Of a DNA stretch of 64,000 nt, positions 1-8,050 are shown one piece after another. Source of the DNA: Methanococcoides alaskense (GTDB taxonomy: Archaea; Halobacteriota; Methanosarcinia; Methanosarcinales; Methanosarcinaceae); the NCBI RefSeq assembly GCF_031454185.1, contig NZ_JAVDQI010000002.1:124001-188000 (forward strand), read 5' to 3'. Numbering within the stretch: the stretch's first letter is position 1; each line of letters begins with the position of its first letter. The translations under genes were made by a program, and so were the position numbers. Below the pieces are notes generated by a model, which was not told where the DNA came from, made no database searches, and saw only the letters and a program-made list of their open reading frames with translations.

Positions 1-957
1 GGAGGGGGTTCGAACAGCGCTCAGCGTATGCAACAGGAAGGCATCAAAGGTGCTGAAGTCGTTGCTGTGAACACGGATGCTCAGCATCTTTTGAACGTTA
101 CTACCGAAAGGAAGATCCTTATTGGTAAGAAGAAGACAAGGGGTCTTGGTGCAGGTAGTCTGCCTCAGATCGGTGAGGATGCTGCACTTGAGAGCATCGA
201 TGAGGTGCGTTCGATAGTGGATGGCTCTGATATGGTGTTCATTACTGCAGGCCTTGGTGGCGGTACCGGAACAGGTTCCGCTCCAGTTGTCGCAGAGGCT
301 GCAAGGGATGCTGGTGCTTTGACGATCGCTGTGGTAACTCTTCCATTCTCCGTAGAGGGGCATGTAAGGCGTGAGAACGCAGAAGCAGGTCTTGAAAGGC
401 TCAGGGATGTCGCTGATACTGTCATTGTCGTTCCGAACGATAAACTTCTTGAGGTTGTTCCAAGGTTGCCATTGCAGGCAGCGTTCAAGGTTTCCGATGA
501 GGTTCTGATGAGGGCTGTGAAAGGCATTACAGAGCTTATTACAAAACCGGGTCTTGTGAACCTTGATTTTGCTGATGTAAGGACCGTTATGCAAAACGGT
601 GGCGTTGCAATGATAGGTCTTGGTGAGGCAGATGGTGAGAACAAGGCTGTAGAGTCTGTTCAGAAAGCATTGAGGAGTCCTCTTCTTGATGTGGACATCT
701 CCGGTGCGACATCTGCTCTTGTGAATGTTGTCGGTGGTCCGGATATGACCATTGCAGAGGCTGAGAGCGTTGTTCAGGAAGTATATAGCAGGATCGATCC
801 GAATGCAAGGTTGATCTGGGGTGCCCAGGTGGACCCTGATCTTGAAAATGCAGTGCGTACTATGCTTGTCGTTACTGGTGTGAGGTCCCCACAGATCTAC
901 GGAAGTGGGAATTCCAAGAACGTGACGCGGAAATACGGGATCGATTTCGTAAAATGA
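1..957 (+). CDS. ftsZ: Cell division GTPase FtsZ (FtsZ1-like), 5'-truncated by window edge
   Basis: FtsZ polymerises at mid-cell into the division ring. The frame is open from base 1 and enters inside the N-terminal glycine-rich nucleotide-binding loop (GGGSNSAQRM), so the true start lies outside the window. The tubulin/FtsZ signature GGGTGTG is encoded at about 256-276, followed by the T5-loop and C-terminal domain; the protein ends in YGIDFVK without a long linker. Position just upstream of secE and spt5 is the arrangement of archaeal ftsZ1. Visible length is 318 residues, so only about the first 20-50 are missing. Identification is secure; the choice of FtsZ1 over FtsZ2 rests on gene order. 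Confidence 0.97.
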   Translation, partial: GGGSNSAQRMQQEGIKGAEVVAVNTDAQHLLNVTTERKILIGKKKTRGLGAGSLPQIGEDAALESIDEVRSIVDGSDMVFITAGLGGGTGTGSAPVVAEAARDAGALTIAVVTLPFSVEGHVRRENAEAGLERLRDVADTVIVVPNDKLLEVVPRLPLQAAFKVSDEVLMRAVKGITELITKPGLVNLDFADVRTVMQNGGVAMIGLGEADGENKAVESVQKALRSPLLDVDISGATSALVNVVGGPDMTIAEAESVVQEVYSRIDPNARLIWGAQVDPDLENAVRTMLVVTGVRSPQIYGSGNSKNVTRKYGIDFVK

Positions 958-1141
958 TCAGGGGGTCTATCTCCTTATCTTTTTAATTTGTTCTGTATGA
1001 TACGGTGCTGTTCAATCGAAAGGTATTTTATTTAGTACGTTATTTAAACGATACTACAATTTTATAGTCGGATCGATCGTTGATGAATTGTATCGTATCA
1101 ACTCGTACATATCAATAATACTAAAACTGGTTGTGAAAAGT

Positions 1142-1351
1142 TTGGCAGAGAATATGTTAAAATCGGCTAAGATAAACCGCAATGTCGTTCAGATCCTTAA
1201 GTCATATATTAGGGTACTGAAATTATCCAAGAAGCCTTCCAGAGAGGAATTCCTCATGATCGCTAAGGTCGCTGGTGCCGGAATTCTTGTGATAGGCTTT
1301 GTTGGTTTCCTTATTTATGTGCTGTTGACAGTAGTTCCACAGTGGGTGTAA
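1142..1351 (+). CDS. secE: Preprotein translocase subunit SecE (Sec61 gamma)
   Basis: Single-span gamma subunit of the SecYE protein-conducting channel. The amphipathic segment with the motif LKLSKKPSREEF precedes one membrane span (about residues 45-65, ILVIGFVGFLIYVLL), as in archaeal SecE. The frame is open further upstream, but the family is 60-70 residues long, so the start is TTG 1142 or ATG 1154; I list the first. It ends 4 bases before spt5, the usual archaeal secE-spt5 pair, and is probably co-transcribed with it. The AT-rich stretch 1020-1080 upstream is the likely promoter region. Confidence 0.88.
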   Translation: MAENMLKSAKINRNVVQILKSYIRVLKLSKKPSREEFLMIAKVAGAGILVIGFVGFLIYVLLTVVPQWV

Positions 1352-1355
1352 TTTT

Positions 1356-1820
1356 ATGGGTGAAGATGCCGCTATATTTGTTGTAAAGACAACTGCAAAT
1401 CAGGAACGTTCGGTTGCTGCTATGCTGGCTCAGGTTGCAAAGAAGGATAATCTTGATATCAGGTCGATAATTGCTCCTGATGAGCTCAAAGGTTATGTAC
1501 TTCTGGAATCTTCCGATTCCGGAGCTGTTGAACAGGCGATCCAGACAGTTCCTCATGCAAGGACTGTTGTAAAAGGTCAGTCCAGTATAGCGGAGATCGA
1601 ACATTTCCTTACGCCAAAGCCAACCGTTACAGGTATTACGGAAGGTGCTATTGTCGAAGTGACCTCTGGTCCTTTCAAGGGTGAAAAGGCACGTGTGAAG
1701 CGTGTTGATGAAGGCCATGAAGAGATCACTGTGGAACTGTTCGATGCAGTCGTACCAATACCTATAACTATTCGTGGTGATACTGTACGGATACTTAGGA
1801 AAGAGGAAACAAATTCCTGA
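1356..1820 (+). CDS. spt5: Transcription elongation factor Spt5 (NusG homologue)
   Basis: Archaeal Spt5 binds the RNA polymerase clamp with Spt4 and keeps the elongation complex closed. The 154-residue protein has the NGN domain (about residues 5-85, beginning IFVVKTTANQERSVA) and one KOW domain (about 90-150, with EVTSGPFKGEKARVKRVDE), the normal archaeal architecture and length. It follows secE by 4 bases. A 77-base AT-rich gap separates it from rpl11, so L11 may be transcribed separately or by read-through. No oddities were seen. Confidence 0.96.
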   Translation: MGEDAAIFVVKTTANQERSVAAMLAQVAKKDNLDIRSIIAPDELKGYVLLESSDSGAVEQAIQTVPHARTVVKGQSSIAEIEHFLTPKPTVTGITEGAIVEVTSGPFKGEKARVKRVDEGHEEITVELFDAVVPIPITIRGDTVRILRKEETNS

Positions 1821-1897
1821 GTGAATAGATTCTATTCATATATCTAATCTATAAACTTATTTAATTAATTTATAAAATTTAAAAAGGTGTTGCTCGA

Positions 1898-2383
1898 ATG
1901 GCAAGTGTAGTAGAAGCATTGGTTCCTGGCGGTAAAGCAAATCCCGGTCCTCCACTGGGCCCTGCGTTAGGACCTCTTGGTGTTAATATTAAAGACGTGA
2001 TCGAAAAGATCAATGAAAAGACAAAAGATTACAATGGGATGCAGGTTCCTGTTAAGGTTATCGTTAATGACGATAAGAGTGTTGAGATCGAAGTGGGTAC
2101 TCCACCAACATCCGCATTGATCCTTAAGGAACTTAACATCGAGAAGGGTTCCGGAGAGTCCGGTACCGTTGTTGTTGGCAATCTTGAGATCGCACAGGTC
2201 GCAAAGATCGCACGCATGAAGAAAGACGATATTCTTTCCTATTCGCTTAAGGCTGCAATCAAAGAAGTCATGGGAACCTGTGTTCCTATGGGTGTAACGA
2301 TTGAAGACCTTGATCCAAGGGAATGCCAGAAAGCTGTTGATGAGGGCAAGTTTGACGAGTCTCTCGCAGCAGAAGCATGGTAA
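1898..2383 (+). CDS. rpl11: 50S ribosomal protein L11 (uL11)
   Basis: L11 forms the GTPase-associated centre on 23S rRNA together with P0 and L12. The 161-residue protein carries the proline/glycine-rich N-terminal domain (GKANPGPPLGPALGPLG) and the C-terminal RNA-binding domain with the conserved VMGTCVPMGVTIE segment. An AT-rich region at about 1850-1885 precedes it and probably contains its promoter. It is followed by a 22-base perfect palindrome and then by the long leader of rpl1, so the ribosomal cluster here is split between L11 and L1. Confidence 0.98.
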   Translation: MASVVEALVPGGKANPGPPLGPALGPLGVNIKDVIEKINEKTKDYNGMQVPVKVIVNDDKSVEIEVGTPPTSALILKELNIEKGSGESGTVVVGNLEIAQVAKIARMKKDDILSYSLKAAIKEVMGTCVPMGVTIEDLDPRECQKAVDEGKFDESLAAEAW

Positions 2384-2385
2384 TT

Positions 2386-2407
2386 AAAGAGATACTAGTA
2401 TCTCTTT
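2386..2407 (+). terminator. Palindrome after rpl11
   Basis: A perfect 22-base palindrome centred on ACTAGT (arms AAAGAGATA / TATCTCTTT) starts 3 bases after the rpl11 stop codon. It would form a hairpin in the transcript, but it is not followed by a long T-run, so it may be a processing or attenuation hairpin rather than a strong terminator. Confidence 0.5.
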
Positions 2408-2431
2408 GATATTTATATCAAATTCAAACAA

Positions 2432-2631
2432 GTTGGTCAGTCTTTTGGCTGACCGACAAGTTTTAAACAGATGCTTCAATATTGAAGCTTCGTAATTGAG
2501 ATGAAAATCTCCTTACTTTACCGTAGTAGGCCGGAGCGGTCGTATGGGCTGGTATGCAATTATTGCGTGCCTACCGGATGCAGATAATATCTGTATCAGA
2601 ACACATGTTCAAAAACTACGGGAGGAATAGA
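2432..2631 (+). promoter_or_regulatory. Structured leader of rpl1, candidate L1 autoregulatory site
   Basis: Several stems can be read by eye: 2432-2457 (11 pairs around a TTTT loop, two of them G-T), 2473-2488 (16-base perfect palindrome), 2498-2511 (GAGAT/ATCTC with GAAA loop), a stem at about 2552-2572 (GGTATGCAA/TTGCGTGCC), CAGATA/TATCTG at about 2581-2593, and a long-range pair CCGTAGT 2521-2527 with ACTACGG 2615-2621. The last pair includes two bases of the GGGAGG ribosome binding site (2620-2625). Archaeal L1 is known to repress its own operon by binding mRNA that mimics its 23S site; that this leader does so is inference. A TTTTAAAC element near 2462 could serve as promoter. Confidence 0.55.
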
Positions 2632-3273
2632 ATGGTAGAAGAAACTACTTTAGATCTAGTAAAACAGTTAATTGAAGGTTCCCCGGAACGTAAGTTCTCC
2701 GAGAGCTTGGATCTCGCAATTAACTTAAAGAATCTCGATATGAGTCAGCCTAAGAATCGTGTGGATGAGGAGATAATCCTTCCTAACGGCCTTGGTAAGA
2801 CCATGAAGATCGCTGTTTTTGCAAAGGGTGAGGTTGGACTCAACGCAAAGGATGCTGGCTGTGACTATGTCCTTACAGAAGAGGACATCAAGGAGCTCGG
2901 CGAGGATAAATCAAAGGCAAGAAGTCTCGCAAATGAATGTGATTTCTTTATCGCAGAAGTCCAGTATATGGCTCAGATCGGTAAAGCCCTTGGTGCTATT
3001 CTTGGTCCTCGCGGAAAGATGCCTGTACCATTGACCCCTGACAGGAACGTTGTTGATCTTATAAACAGCACAAAGAACTCAATACGTATCCGATCAAAGG
3101 ATAAATTGACCTTCCACGTGTCAGTTGGTCGCAGGGACATGGCTGTCGAGAAACTTGCAGAGAACATCGAAACAGTTCTTGTTAGAGTTGAACATTCTCT
3201 TGAGAAAGGTAAACACAACCTTAAATCAGTCTATGTTACAACTACTATGGGTAATTCTGTGAGGTTGGTATAA
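2632..3273 (+). CDS. rpl1: 50S ribosomal protein L1 (uL1)
   Basis: L1 binds 23S rRNA helices 76-78 and forms the mobile L1 stalk at the E site; in methanogens it also represses translation of its own L1-P0-L12 mRNA. The frame is open further upstream, but ATG 2632 sits 6 bases after GGGAGG and gives the family-typical 213 residues. The conserved GPRGKMPVP segment of domain II is present. Its stop codon overlaps the rplP0 start by one base (TAATG), consistent with translational coupling. The unusually long folded leader is annotated separately. Confidence 0.96.
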   Translation: MVEETTLDLVKQLIEGSPERKFSESLDLAINLKNLDMSQPKNRVDEEIILPNGLGKTMKIAVFAKGEVGLNAKDAGCDYVLTEEDIKELGEDKSKARSLANECDFFIAEVQYMAQIGKALGAILGPRGKMPVPLTPDRNVVDLINSTKNSIRIRSKDKLTFHVSVGRRDMAVEKLAENIETVLVRVEHSLEKGKHNLKSVYVTTTMGNSVRLV

Positions 3274-4292
3274 TGGGAGAACTTCACCACAGTGAACACA
3301 TTCCTCAATGGAAGAAAGATGAGATCGAGGAAATTAAGAGCCTCATTGAATCATATCCATTATTTGGTGTTATTGGTATTGAAGGAATTCCTGCAAAGCA
3401 ACTTCAGTCAATGAGAAGGGACCTAAAGGACTTTGCAGTCCTTAAAGTTTGCAGAAACACTCTAACAAGAAGGGCACTTGACCAGTCATCTGATGATGTC
3501 AAGAAGATGGATGATTATGTTGATGTGCAGACCGCACTCATATTCACAAAACAGAACCCTTTCAAACTCTACAAGTTGCTTGAGAAAAGTAAGACTCCTT
3601 CCCCTATTAAAGCGGGAATGGTAGCTACTAGCGACATTATTGTAGAGGCAGGCCCAACAAGTTTCCCACCAGGTCCTATACTTGGTGATATGCAGGGTGC
3701 AGGTATTCCTGCAGCTATTGATGGCGGAAAGGTTGTCATCAAGGAAACAAAGGCTGTTGCAAAGGCTGGCGAGGTTGTATCTCAGAAACTTGCAGCTATG
3801 CTGACAAGGTTGGAGATCTATCCACTTGAAGTCGGTCTTGATCTTAGGGCAGTTCTGGAAGAAGGTTCTATCTTCACTCCTGATGTACTTGCTATCGATG
3901 AGGAACAGGTATTCTCCAACTTCGTACAAGCAGCTCAGCAGGCATTCAATATGTCTGTCAATGCAGCATATCCAACTGCTATGAACATCAACACATTGCT
4001 TGCTAAGGCGGCATCCGATTCAAGAAACGTTGCAGTCAATGCTATCGTTTACGAGCCAGGGATCATGGATATTCTGCTTGGTAAGGCATACAGCAAGATG
4101 ATGGCGATCGCTTCAGCAGCATCCTCCAATGATGATGCTCTTGACGATGAGCTAAAGGAAGCACTCGGTGCAGCAAGTTCTGCTGCAGCTGCTGGAGCAG
4201 CAGTCGAGGAAGTTGTTGAAGAGCAGGAAGAAGTCAAGGAAGAAGAAGAGGAAAGCGACATGGCGTCCGGTCTTGGAGCACTCTTTGGATAA
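3273..4292 (+). CDS. rplP0: 50S ribosomal protein P0 (uL10)
   Basis: P0 anchors the lateral stalk of the large subunit and carries several L12 dimers. The N-terminal domain binds rRNA (about residues 1-110), followed by the archaeal insertion domain, spine helices for L12, and an acidic hinge rich in Ala and Glu ending in the factor-binding peptide SGLGALFG, nearly the same C-terminus as L12 below. Length of 339 is normal for archaea. The start overlaps the L1 stop by one base, with GAGGT upstream inside rpl1. It lies between rpl1 and rpl12 in one operon. Confidence 0.98.
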   Translation: MGELHHSEHIPQWKKDEIEEIKSLIESYPLFGVIGIEGIPAKQLQSMRRDLKDFAVLKVCRNTLTRRALDQSSDDVKKMDDYVDVQTALIFTKQNPFKLYKLLEKSKTPSPIKAGMVATSDIIVEAGPTSFPPGPILGDMQGAGIPAAIDGGKVVIKETKAVAKAGEVVSQKLAAMLTRLEIYPLEVGLDLRAVLEEGSIFTPDVLAIDEEQVFSNFVQAAQQAFNMSVNAAYPTAMNINTLLAKAASDSRNVAVNAIVYEPGIMDILLGKAYSKMMAIASAASSNDDALDDELKEALGAASSAAAAGAAVEEVVEEQEEVKEEEEESDMASGLGALFG

Positions 4293-4336
4293 ACTAACTA
4301 TTAAATATAATATTAATAACTAAAAGGTGAATTACA

Positions 4337-4633
4337 ATGGAATACATATACGCAGCACTATTATTGCACAACGCAGGTAAAGACATTACAGAAGAATCAG
4401 TCTCCGCAGTACTCTCTGCAGCAGGCACAGAAGTAAACGAATCACGTGCAAGGGCACTTGTTGCAGCACTCGAAGATGTAGATATCGAGGAAGCAATGGC
4501 AACCGCAGCATTTGCACCAGCAGCAGCAGCAGCTCCAGTAGCAGCAGTAGCAGCTGAGGAAGCACCTGCAGAAGAAGAAAAAGCTGAAGAAGAAGAGAGC
4601 GGCATGGCTGGTCTCGGCGCACTCTTTGGCTAA
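4337..4633 (+). CDS. rpl12: 50S ribosomal protein L12 (P1)
   Basis: Stalk protein that recruits translational GTPases. The 98-residue protein has the helical dimerisation domain (residues 1-60), an Ala/Pro hinge and an acidic tail ending MAGLGALFG, the factor-binding peptide shared with P0. It lies 44 bases after rplP0, preceded by AAAAGGTG, and is followed at once by a strong terminator, so it is the last gene of the operon. The very Ala-rich composition is typical of archaeal L12 and creates spurious open frames on the other strand. Confidence 0.98.
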   Translation: MEYIYAALLLHNAGKDITEESVSAVLSAAGTEVNESRARALVAALEDVDIEEAMATAAFAPAAAAAPVAAVAAEEAPAEEEKAEEEESGMAGLGALFG

Positions 4634-4647
4634 GCTATTTTCAAACC

Positions 4648-4683
4648 GATACTCGCATTATGCGAGTATCAATTCTTTTTTTT
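4648..4683 (+). terminator. Intrinsic-type terminator of the L1-P0-L12 operon
   Basis: Perfect 10-base stem GATACTCGCA / TGCGAGTATC with a TTA loop (4648-4670), followed by a T-rich run to 4683. It begins 15 bases after the rpl12 stop. Confidence 0.85.
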
Positions 4684-4774
4684 AATATAATTTCAATTCT
4701 GTGATCCTTTCATTCGGTTCTAAAAAAGTGTCTGAGATCTATCTCTGACAATTTGAAAGCTAAACTTATATTCG

Positions 4775-5803
4775 TTAAGCTCGTTCTTCGCTATTTTCAA
4801 AAACATCAAATAATGGGATGTTCATTCCGGGGTCCCATTTCTCAATGAATGTAAGCACATGGTATTTCATAAATACTCGTAAAGGCACTGCTCCCATCAT
4901 CGAGACCAGCATTAACAGTATGATCTCTATAAAAACGATAGGTGCAATAATTATCCATACTGTTTCCCCTAGCATCATCGAAAGAACGAAATAGATAACT
5001 GCATCGATGATAAGAAATAGCAAGATCGGTATCAATATCAATAAAAAAACAAGAATTATGACAGCTATACTACCGAATGCCCACAGGAACATCCTTCCTA
5101 TCCAGTATGCAAACATTTGTTTCCAATCGCGCCTGAAATTTGCGATAACTCTTTCCAGGGATTCAATAAATCCTGTGGAACTGTACATTGCAACAGGGAT
5201 ACAAAGAACGATGAACGAATTAATTATACTGCTTATTATGGAGAGAATTATTACTACCGCAATGAGGCTGGGGCTGGAAGTTATCAAAAGGGGTAGTAGG
5301 TTTGTTGAAGGATAATGTAAGATCTGCATTATGATGGGCAAAGCCGCCATTAGAAATATTCCCAGGTATACACTTCTCAGTTCCAGCCTTAATATGAATA
5401 GGTCCAGTCCCCTGCGTAGGAACTTAGCTGAATATTCCCAGAATCGAACGTCATTCTTTGTGACGGATTCCACAAGAACAAGGTCCATAACTGATGCAAA
5501 GTATCCAAAGAGCAATACCAATACAACAATTATTATGGATGCTGCGATCACCCATGACAGATCTGGCATCGATATCTGATCTATAAATGAGCTCAATGTA
5601 GGGATTTCAAAAAAAGGTGATGAGGTTGTATCTTGGAAATCTGAATTTGAAGAAGGTCCGTTGTAACCTTGCCCTCCTCCTCCACTTGCCAGAGCTATAA
5701 TAATGGCAAGTTTTATCCATTTCCATATATCAAATGGCTCAAGTAGTGCGACCCGTGTTCTTTTAAAAGCCACGTCGACCGCATCTACTACAAACCAGCT
5801 CAT
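4775..5803 (-). CDS. Multi-pass membrane protein, DUF7544-like
   Basis: A 342-residue integral membrane protein of unknown function. The start MSWFVVDAVDVAFKRTR and the following WIKLAII segment, a Gly/Ser-rich loop (about residues 38-60) and five or six hydrophobic spans (about 85-110, 145-165, 175-205, 230-275, 285-315) match, from memory, an uncharacterised archaeal membrane family related to DUF975. It is monocistronic, convergent with rpl12, and lies 42 bases downstream of the helicase gene on the same strand, so read-through from that gene is possible. No catalytic motif was recognised; the family name is less certain than the membrane topology. Confidence 0.7.
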   Translation of the reverse strand: MSWFVVDAVDVAFKRTRVALLEPFDIWKWIKLAIIIALASGGGGQGYNGPSSNSDFQDTTSSPFFEIPTLSSFIDQISMPDLSWVIAASIIIVVLVLLFGYFASVMDLVLVESVTKNDVRFWEYSAKFLRRGLDLFILRLELRSVYLGIFLMAALPIIMQILHYPSTNLLPLLITSSPSLIAVVIILSIISSIINSFIVLCIPVAMYSSTGFIESLERVIANFRRDWKQMFAYWIGRMFLWAFGSIAVIILVFLLILIPILLFLIIDAVIYFVLSMMLGETVWIIIAPIVFIEIILLMLVSMMGAVPLRVFMKYHVLTFIEKWDPGMNIPLFDVFENSEERA

Positions 5804-5845
5804 GCAAATAATACTCTACGGTGTTATAAAAAATAACCGGTTAGG

Positions 5846-7453
5846 TTATTCTCTCTTCTTTTGAACGCCTGTCCTTTTCTTAAAACCGGTGCGTGCTTTG
5901 TCTCCGCCGCCGCTACCACGGTCATTACTTCTGCCACCGCTGCTGCCGCCACTGCTACGTCCTCCGCTTCCACGGTCGCCACTTCTGCCACCGCTGCTGC
6001 CGCCACTGCTACGACCGCCATAGCCGCCACTGCTACCGCCGCTGCTGCCACCTTCGCTGCTGCCACTGCTACGACCGCCATAGCCGCCACTTCTACCACC
6101 ACTGCTACCGCCGCTGCTGCCGCCTTCGCTGCTGCCACTGCTACGACCGCCATAGCCGCCACTTCTGCCGCCACTGCTACCGCCGCTGCTACGTCGGTCA
6201 CCGCCGCCACTGCCACTGCTACGACCGCCACCGCCGCCATAGCCGCCACTGCTACGACCGCCGCCTCTTCCACGGTCTTCTCTTCTTCCTCGGGTCTCGC
6301 GATGGTCCCTTGGGCCTTTGTCATCATCTTTTATGAGTACCCTTTCGAATTCCGGTAAGTCTTCCCGCTCGATCTTGAAATTGCGGTTCTGTTTGGCGAG
6401 CCTGGAAAAGCCGCCCTTATCTACATCAGCGACCACATTGATGACCTTTCCTTCTCTTCCAGCCCTTGCTGTCCTTCCTATCCTGTGAACATATTCACTG
6501 GGGTCGTCAGGAATGTCGAAATTGTAAACATGGGACACATGAGGAATATCCAGTCCTCTGGCAGCGACATCGGTGCACACAAGTGCATGTGCATTGCTGG
6601 AATGGAACTTGCTCAGTGTGCTCTTTCTCTTTGCCTGTGTATGTCCGCCATGGATGGCTATTGCATCAATGTCGTTCTTTCTCAGGTTCTTCTGTACGAA
6701 ATCAACATTGCTTCTCGTATTACAGAATACCATTACAAGTCCTGATTTTTCGCTCTTCAGGAGATGTACAAGAAGTGAGAACTTCATCTTCTTAGGAACG
6801 TCAATATATACCTGTTTCAGTTTGTCTGAATCCACGTATGCCTTGGCAAATACCTTTGAAGGGTTGTTCATGTATTTGCTTGAGAGATACTGGATGTCTT
6901 TGGAAACAGTTGCTGAGAACATCATTGTCTGTCTGTCAGATGGACATTCGTCGATGATCTCTTCAACATCATCAATGAATCCCATGTCAAGCATTCTGTC
7001 CGCTTCATCAAGGACAAGTATCTCAACATCTCTGAGGTCGATAGTTCCTCTTTCGATATGGTCTAATAATCTTCCTGGGGTTGCAACAACAACATCCGCT
7101 CTTTCCAGCTGGCGTATCTGTGGATTGATAGCTACACCGCCGTATATTGGTGCTACTCTCAATTGTTTATGTCTGGAAAATTCCTTCAATGAGTTCTGAA
7201 CCTGCTCTGCCAACTCTCTTGTTGGTGTAAGGACCAGTGCTCTGATTCCATTTCCTTTTTCTATCTTCTGGATGATTCCACACCCAAAAGCGAGCGTCTT
7301 ACCTGATCCGGTAGCAGCTCCACCTATTATGTCTTTTCCTTCAAGGATTAGAGGAATAGCCATTTTCTGAATTTCAGTAGGCTCTTCAAATTTCTTGTCC
7401 TCTATCGATCTTAAGATCGCATCCTCGATACCTAATTTTTTGAATGATTCCAT
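5846..7453 (-). CDS. deaD: DEAD-box RNA helicase with Gly/Ser/Arg-rich C-terminal tail
   Basis: ATP-dependent RNA helicase of 535 residues. It has a Q-motif near residues 4-30, motif I AATGSGKT (46-53), DEAD (149-152), SAT (180-182) and motif VI HRIGRTAR (323-330). From about residue 380 to the end the protein is a low-complexity tail of RGG, GYGG and SSGG units ending in KKRTGVQKKRE, expected to bind RNA non-specifically. Methanococcoides burtonii has a cold-induced helicase of this design with a reported 5' leader of about 113 nt, and a comparable leader fits here. The tail DNA contains 72-bp tandem repeats, so tail length is likely to vary between strains. A role in unfolding mRNA in the cold is inference from that homologue. 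Confidence 0.95.
   Translation of the reverse strand: MESFKKLGIEDAILRSIEDKKFEEPTEIQKMAIPLILEGKDIIGGAATGSGKTLAFGCGIIQKIEKGNGIRALVLTPTRELAEQVQNSLKEFSRHKQLRVAPIYGGVAINPQIRQLERADVVVATPGRLLDHIERGTIDLRDVEILVLDEADRMLDMGFIDDVEEIIDECPSDRQTMMFSATVSKDIQYLSSKYMNNPSKVFAKAYVDSDKLKQVYIDVPKKMKFSLLVHLLKSEKSGLVMVFCNTRSNVDFVQKNLRKNDIDAIAIHGGHTQAKRKSTLSKFHSSNAHALVCTDVAARGLDIPHVSHVYNFDIPDDPSEYVHRIGRTARAGREGKVINVVADVDKGGFSRLAKQNRNFKIEREDLPEFERVLIKDDDKGPRDHRETRGRREDRGRGGGRSSGGYGGGGGRSSGSGGGDRRSSGGSSGGRSGGYGGRSSGSSEGGSSGGSSGGRSGGYGGRSSGSSEGGSSGGSSGGYGGRSSGGSSGGRSGDRGSGGRSSGGSSGGRSNDRGSGGGDKARTGFKKRTGVQKKRE
6010..6185. repeat. 72-bp tandem repeat in the helicase tail
   Basis: Matching blocks recur at 6031, 6103 and 6175, a period of 72 bp, encoding a 24-residue unit rich in SSGG, GYGG and SSGSSE. 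Copies differ at a few positions. Codons are GC-rich and strongly biased, so all six frames stay open here; frames other than the helicase are artefacts. Confidence 0.8.
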
Positions 7454-7612
7454 GATGATTACCTGTTAATTAACGCTTAAAAAAAGACTGAATGCCTTCA
7501 TTTTACTATTTCCCATCACAAACCAGTTCAAAAAATTATTGGGATGTTGATAATAATGGGCTATATTCTGACGTTTTTAAGTAGACTTCTCATACATCTT
7601 TCTACTTATAAA
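7454..7612 (-). promoter_or_regulatory. Promoter and long 5' leader of the DEAD-box helicase gene
   Basis: On the minus strand TTTATAAG (7605-7612) is a good TATA box, predicting a start near 7580 and a leader of about 125 nt; CTTAAAAA (7574-7582) is an alternative giving about 100 nt. Long leaders with cold-box-like elements are reported for the homologous gene of Methanococcoides burtonii. I cannot assign a specific cold-box motif by eye. Confidence 0.5.
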
Positions 7613-7639
7613 CATTGTCCTAAAATTCGAATATTTTAA

Positions 7640-7822
7640 TCATTGATACGAAGATTTTCCCGGAATGCTATAAATGAACGTATTGCCCTTCTCATCTTCA
7701 AACTCTATCAAGTCATTGCGGCTATGCATCTCAACAAAAAACCCTATCAATACCAGTATTTTTGCTAATGGTATATTGCTTGCATATCGGTCCTGTTTCT
7801 TTATTGAGTTCACTAAAAACAT
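7640..7822 (-). CDS. Possible small protein, 60 residues
   Basis: A 60-residue frame in the 600-base gap between the helicase and the radical SAM gene, on the helicase strand. It has a hydrophobic stretch (ILVLIGFFV) and a charged C-terminal half (IEFEDEKGNTFIYSIPGK) that looks protein-like, but no homologue comes to mind. A minus-strand TATA-like TTTATATAG lies at about 7832-7840, which would place transcription start inside the frame, so the start codon is doubtful. It could be a decayed fragment. The rest of the gap (7823-8050) is AT-rich and shows no supported gene. Confidence 0.3.
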   Translation of the reverse strand: MFLVNSIKKQDRYASNIPLAKILVLIGFFVEMHSRNDLIEFEDEKGNTFIYSIPGKSSYQ

Positions 7823-8050
7823 TAGTCTGGACTATATAAAGAAAGCTGATAGACGTATTGAGGGATGTTCTATGTTCCTGGCTCATGTTTGCAAGTGAAA
7901 TACTTTTTATTATGCTGCTTGACCCAATATGTGATATCTCCTTAATACTTTCTCCCTCTTATTTTCTTTGCAAAATTGTTGATCTGTATGTGCCAAGTTT
8001 TATCAACTCCTTTACAAGATATAGAGCACCAAAATTGAGCACTGATTATC

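Noticed and set aside
4294..4605. Minus-strand Ser/Ala-rich frame under rpl12
   Set aside because: Shadow of the Ala/Glu-rich L12 coding sequence.
5861..6358. Long Ala/Thr-rich and Cys/His-rich open frames on the plus strand
   Set aside because: They are mirror frames of the GC-rich repeats encoding the helicase tail; composition is extreme and no ribosome binding site precedes them.
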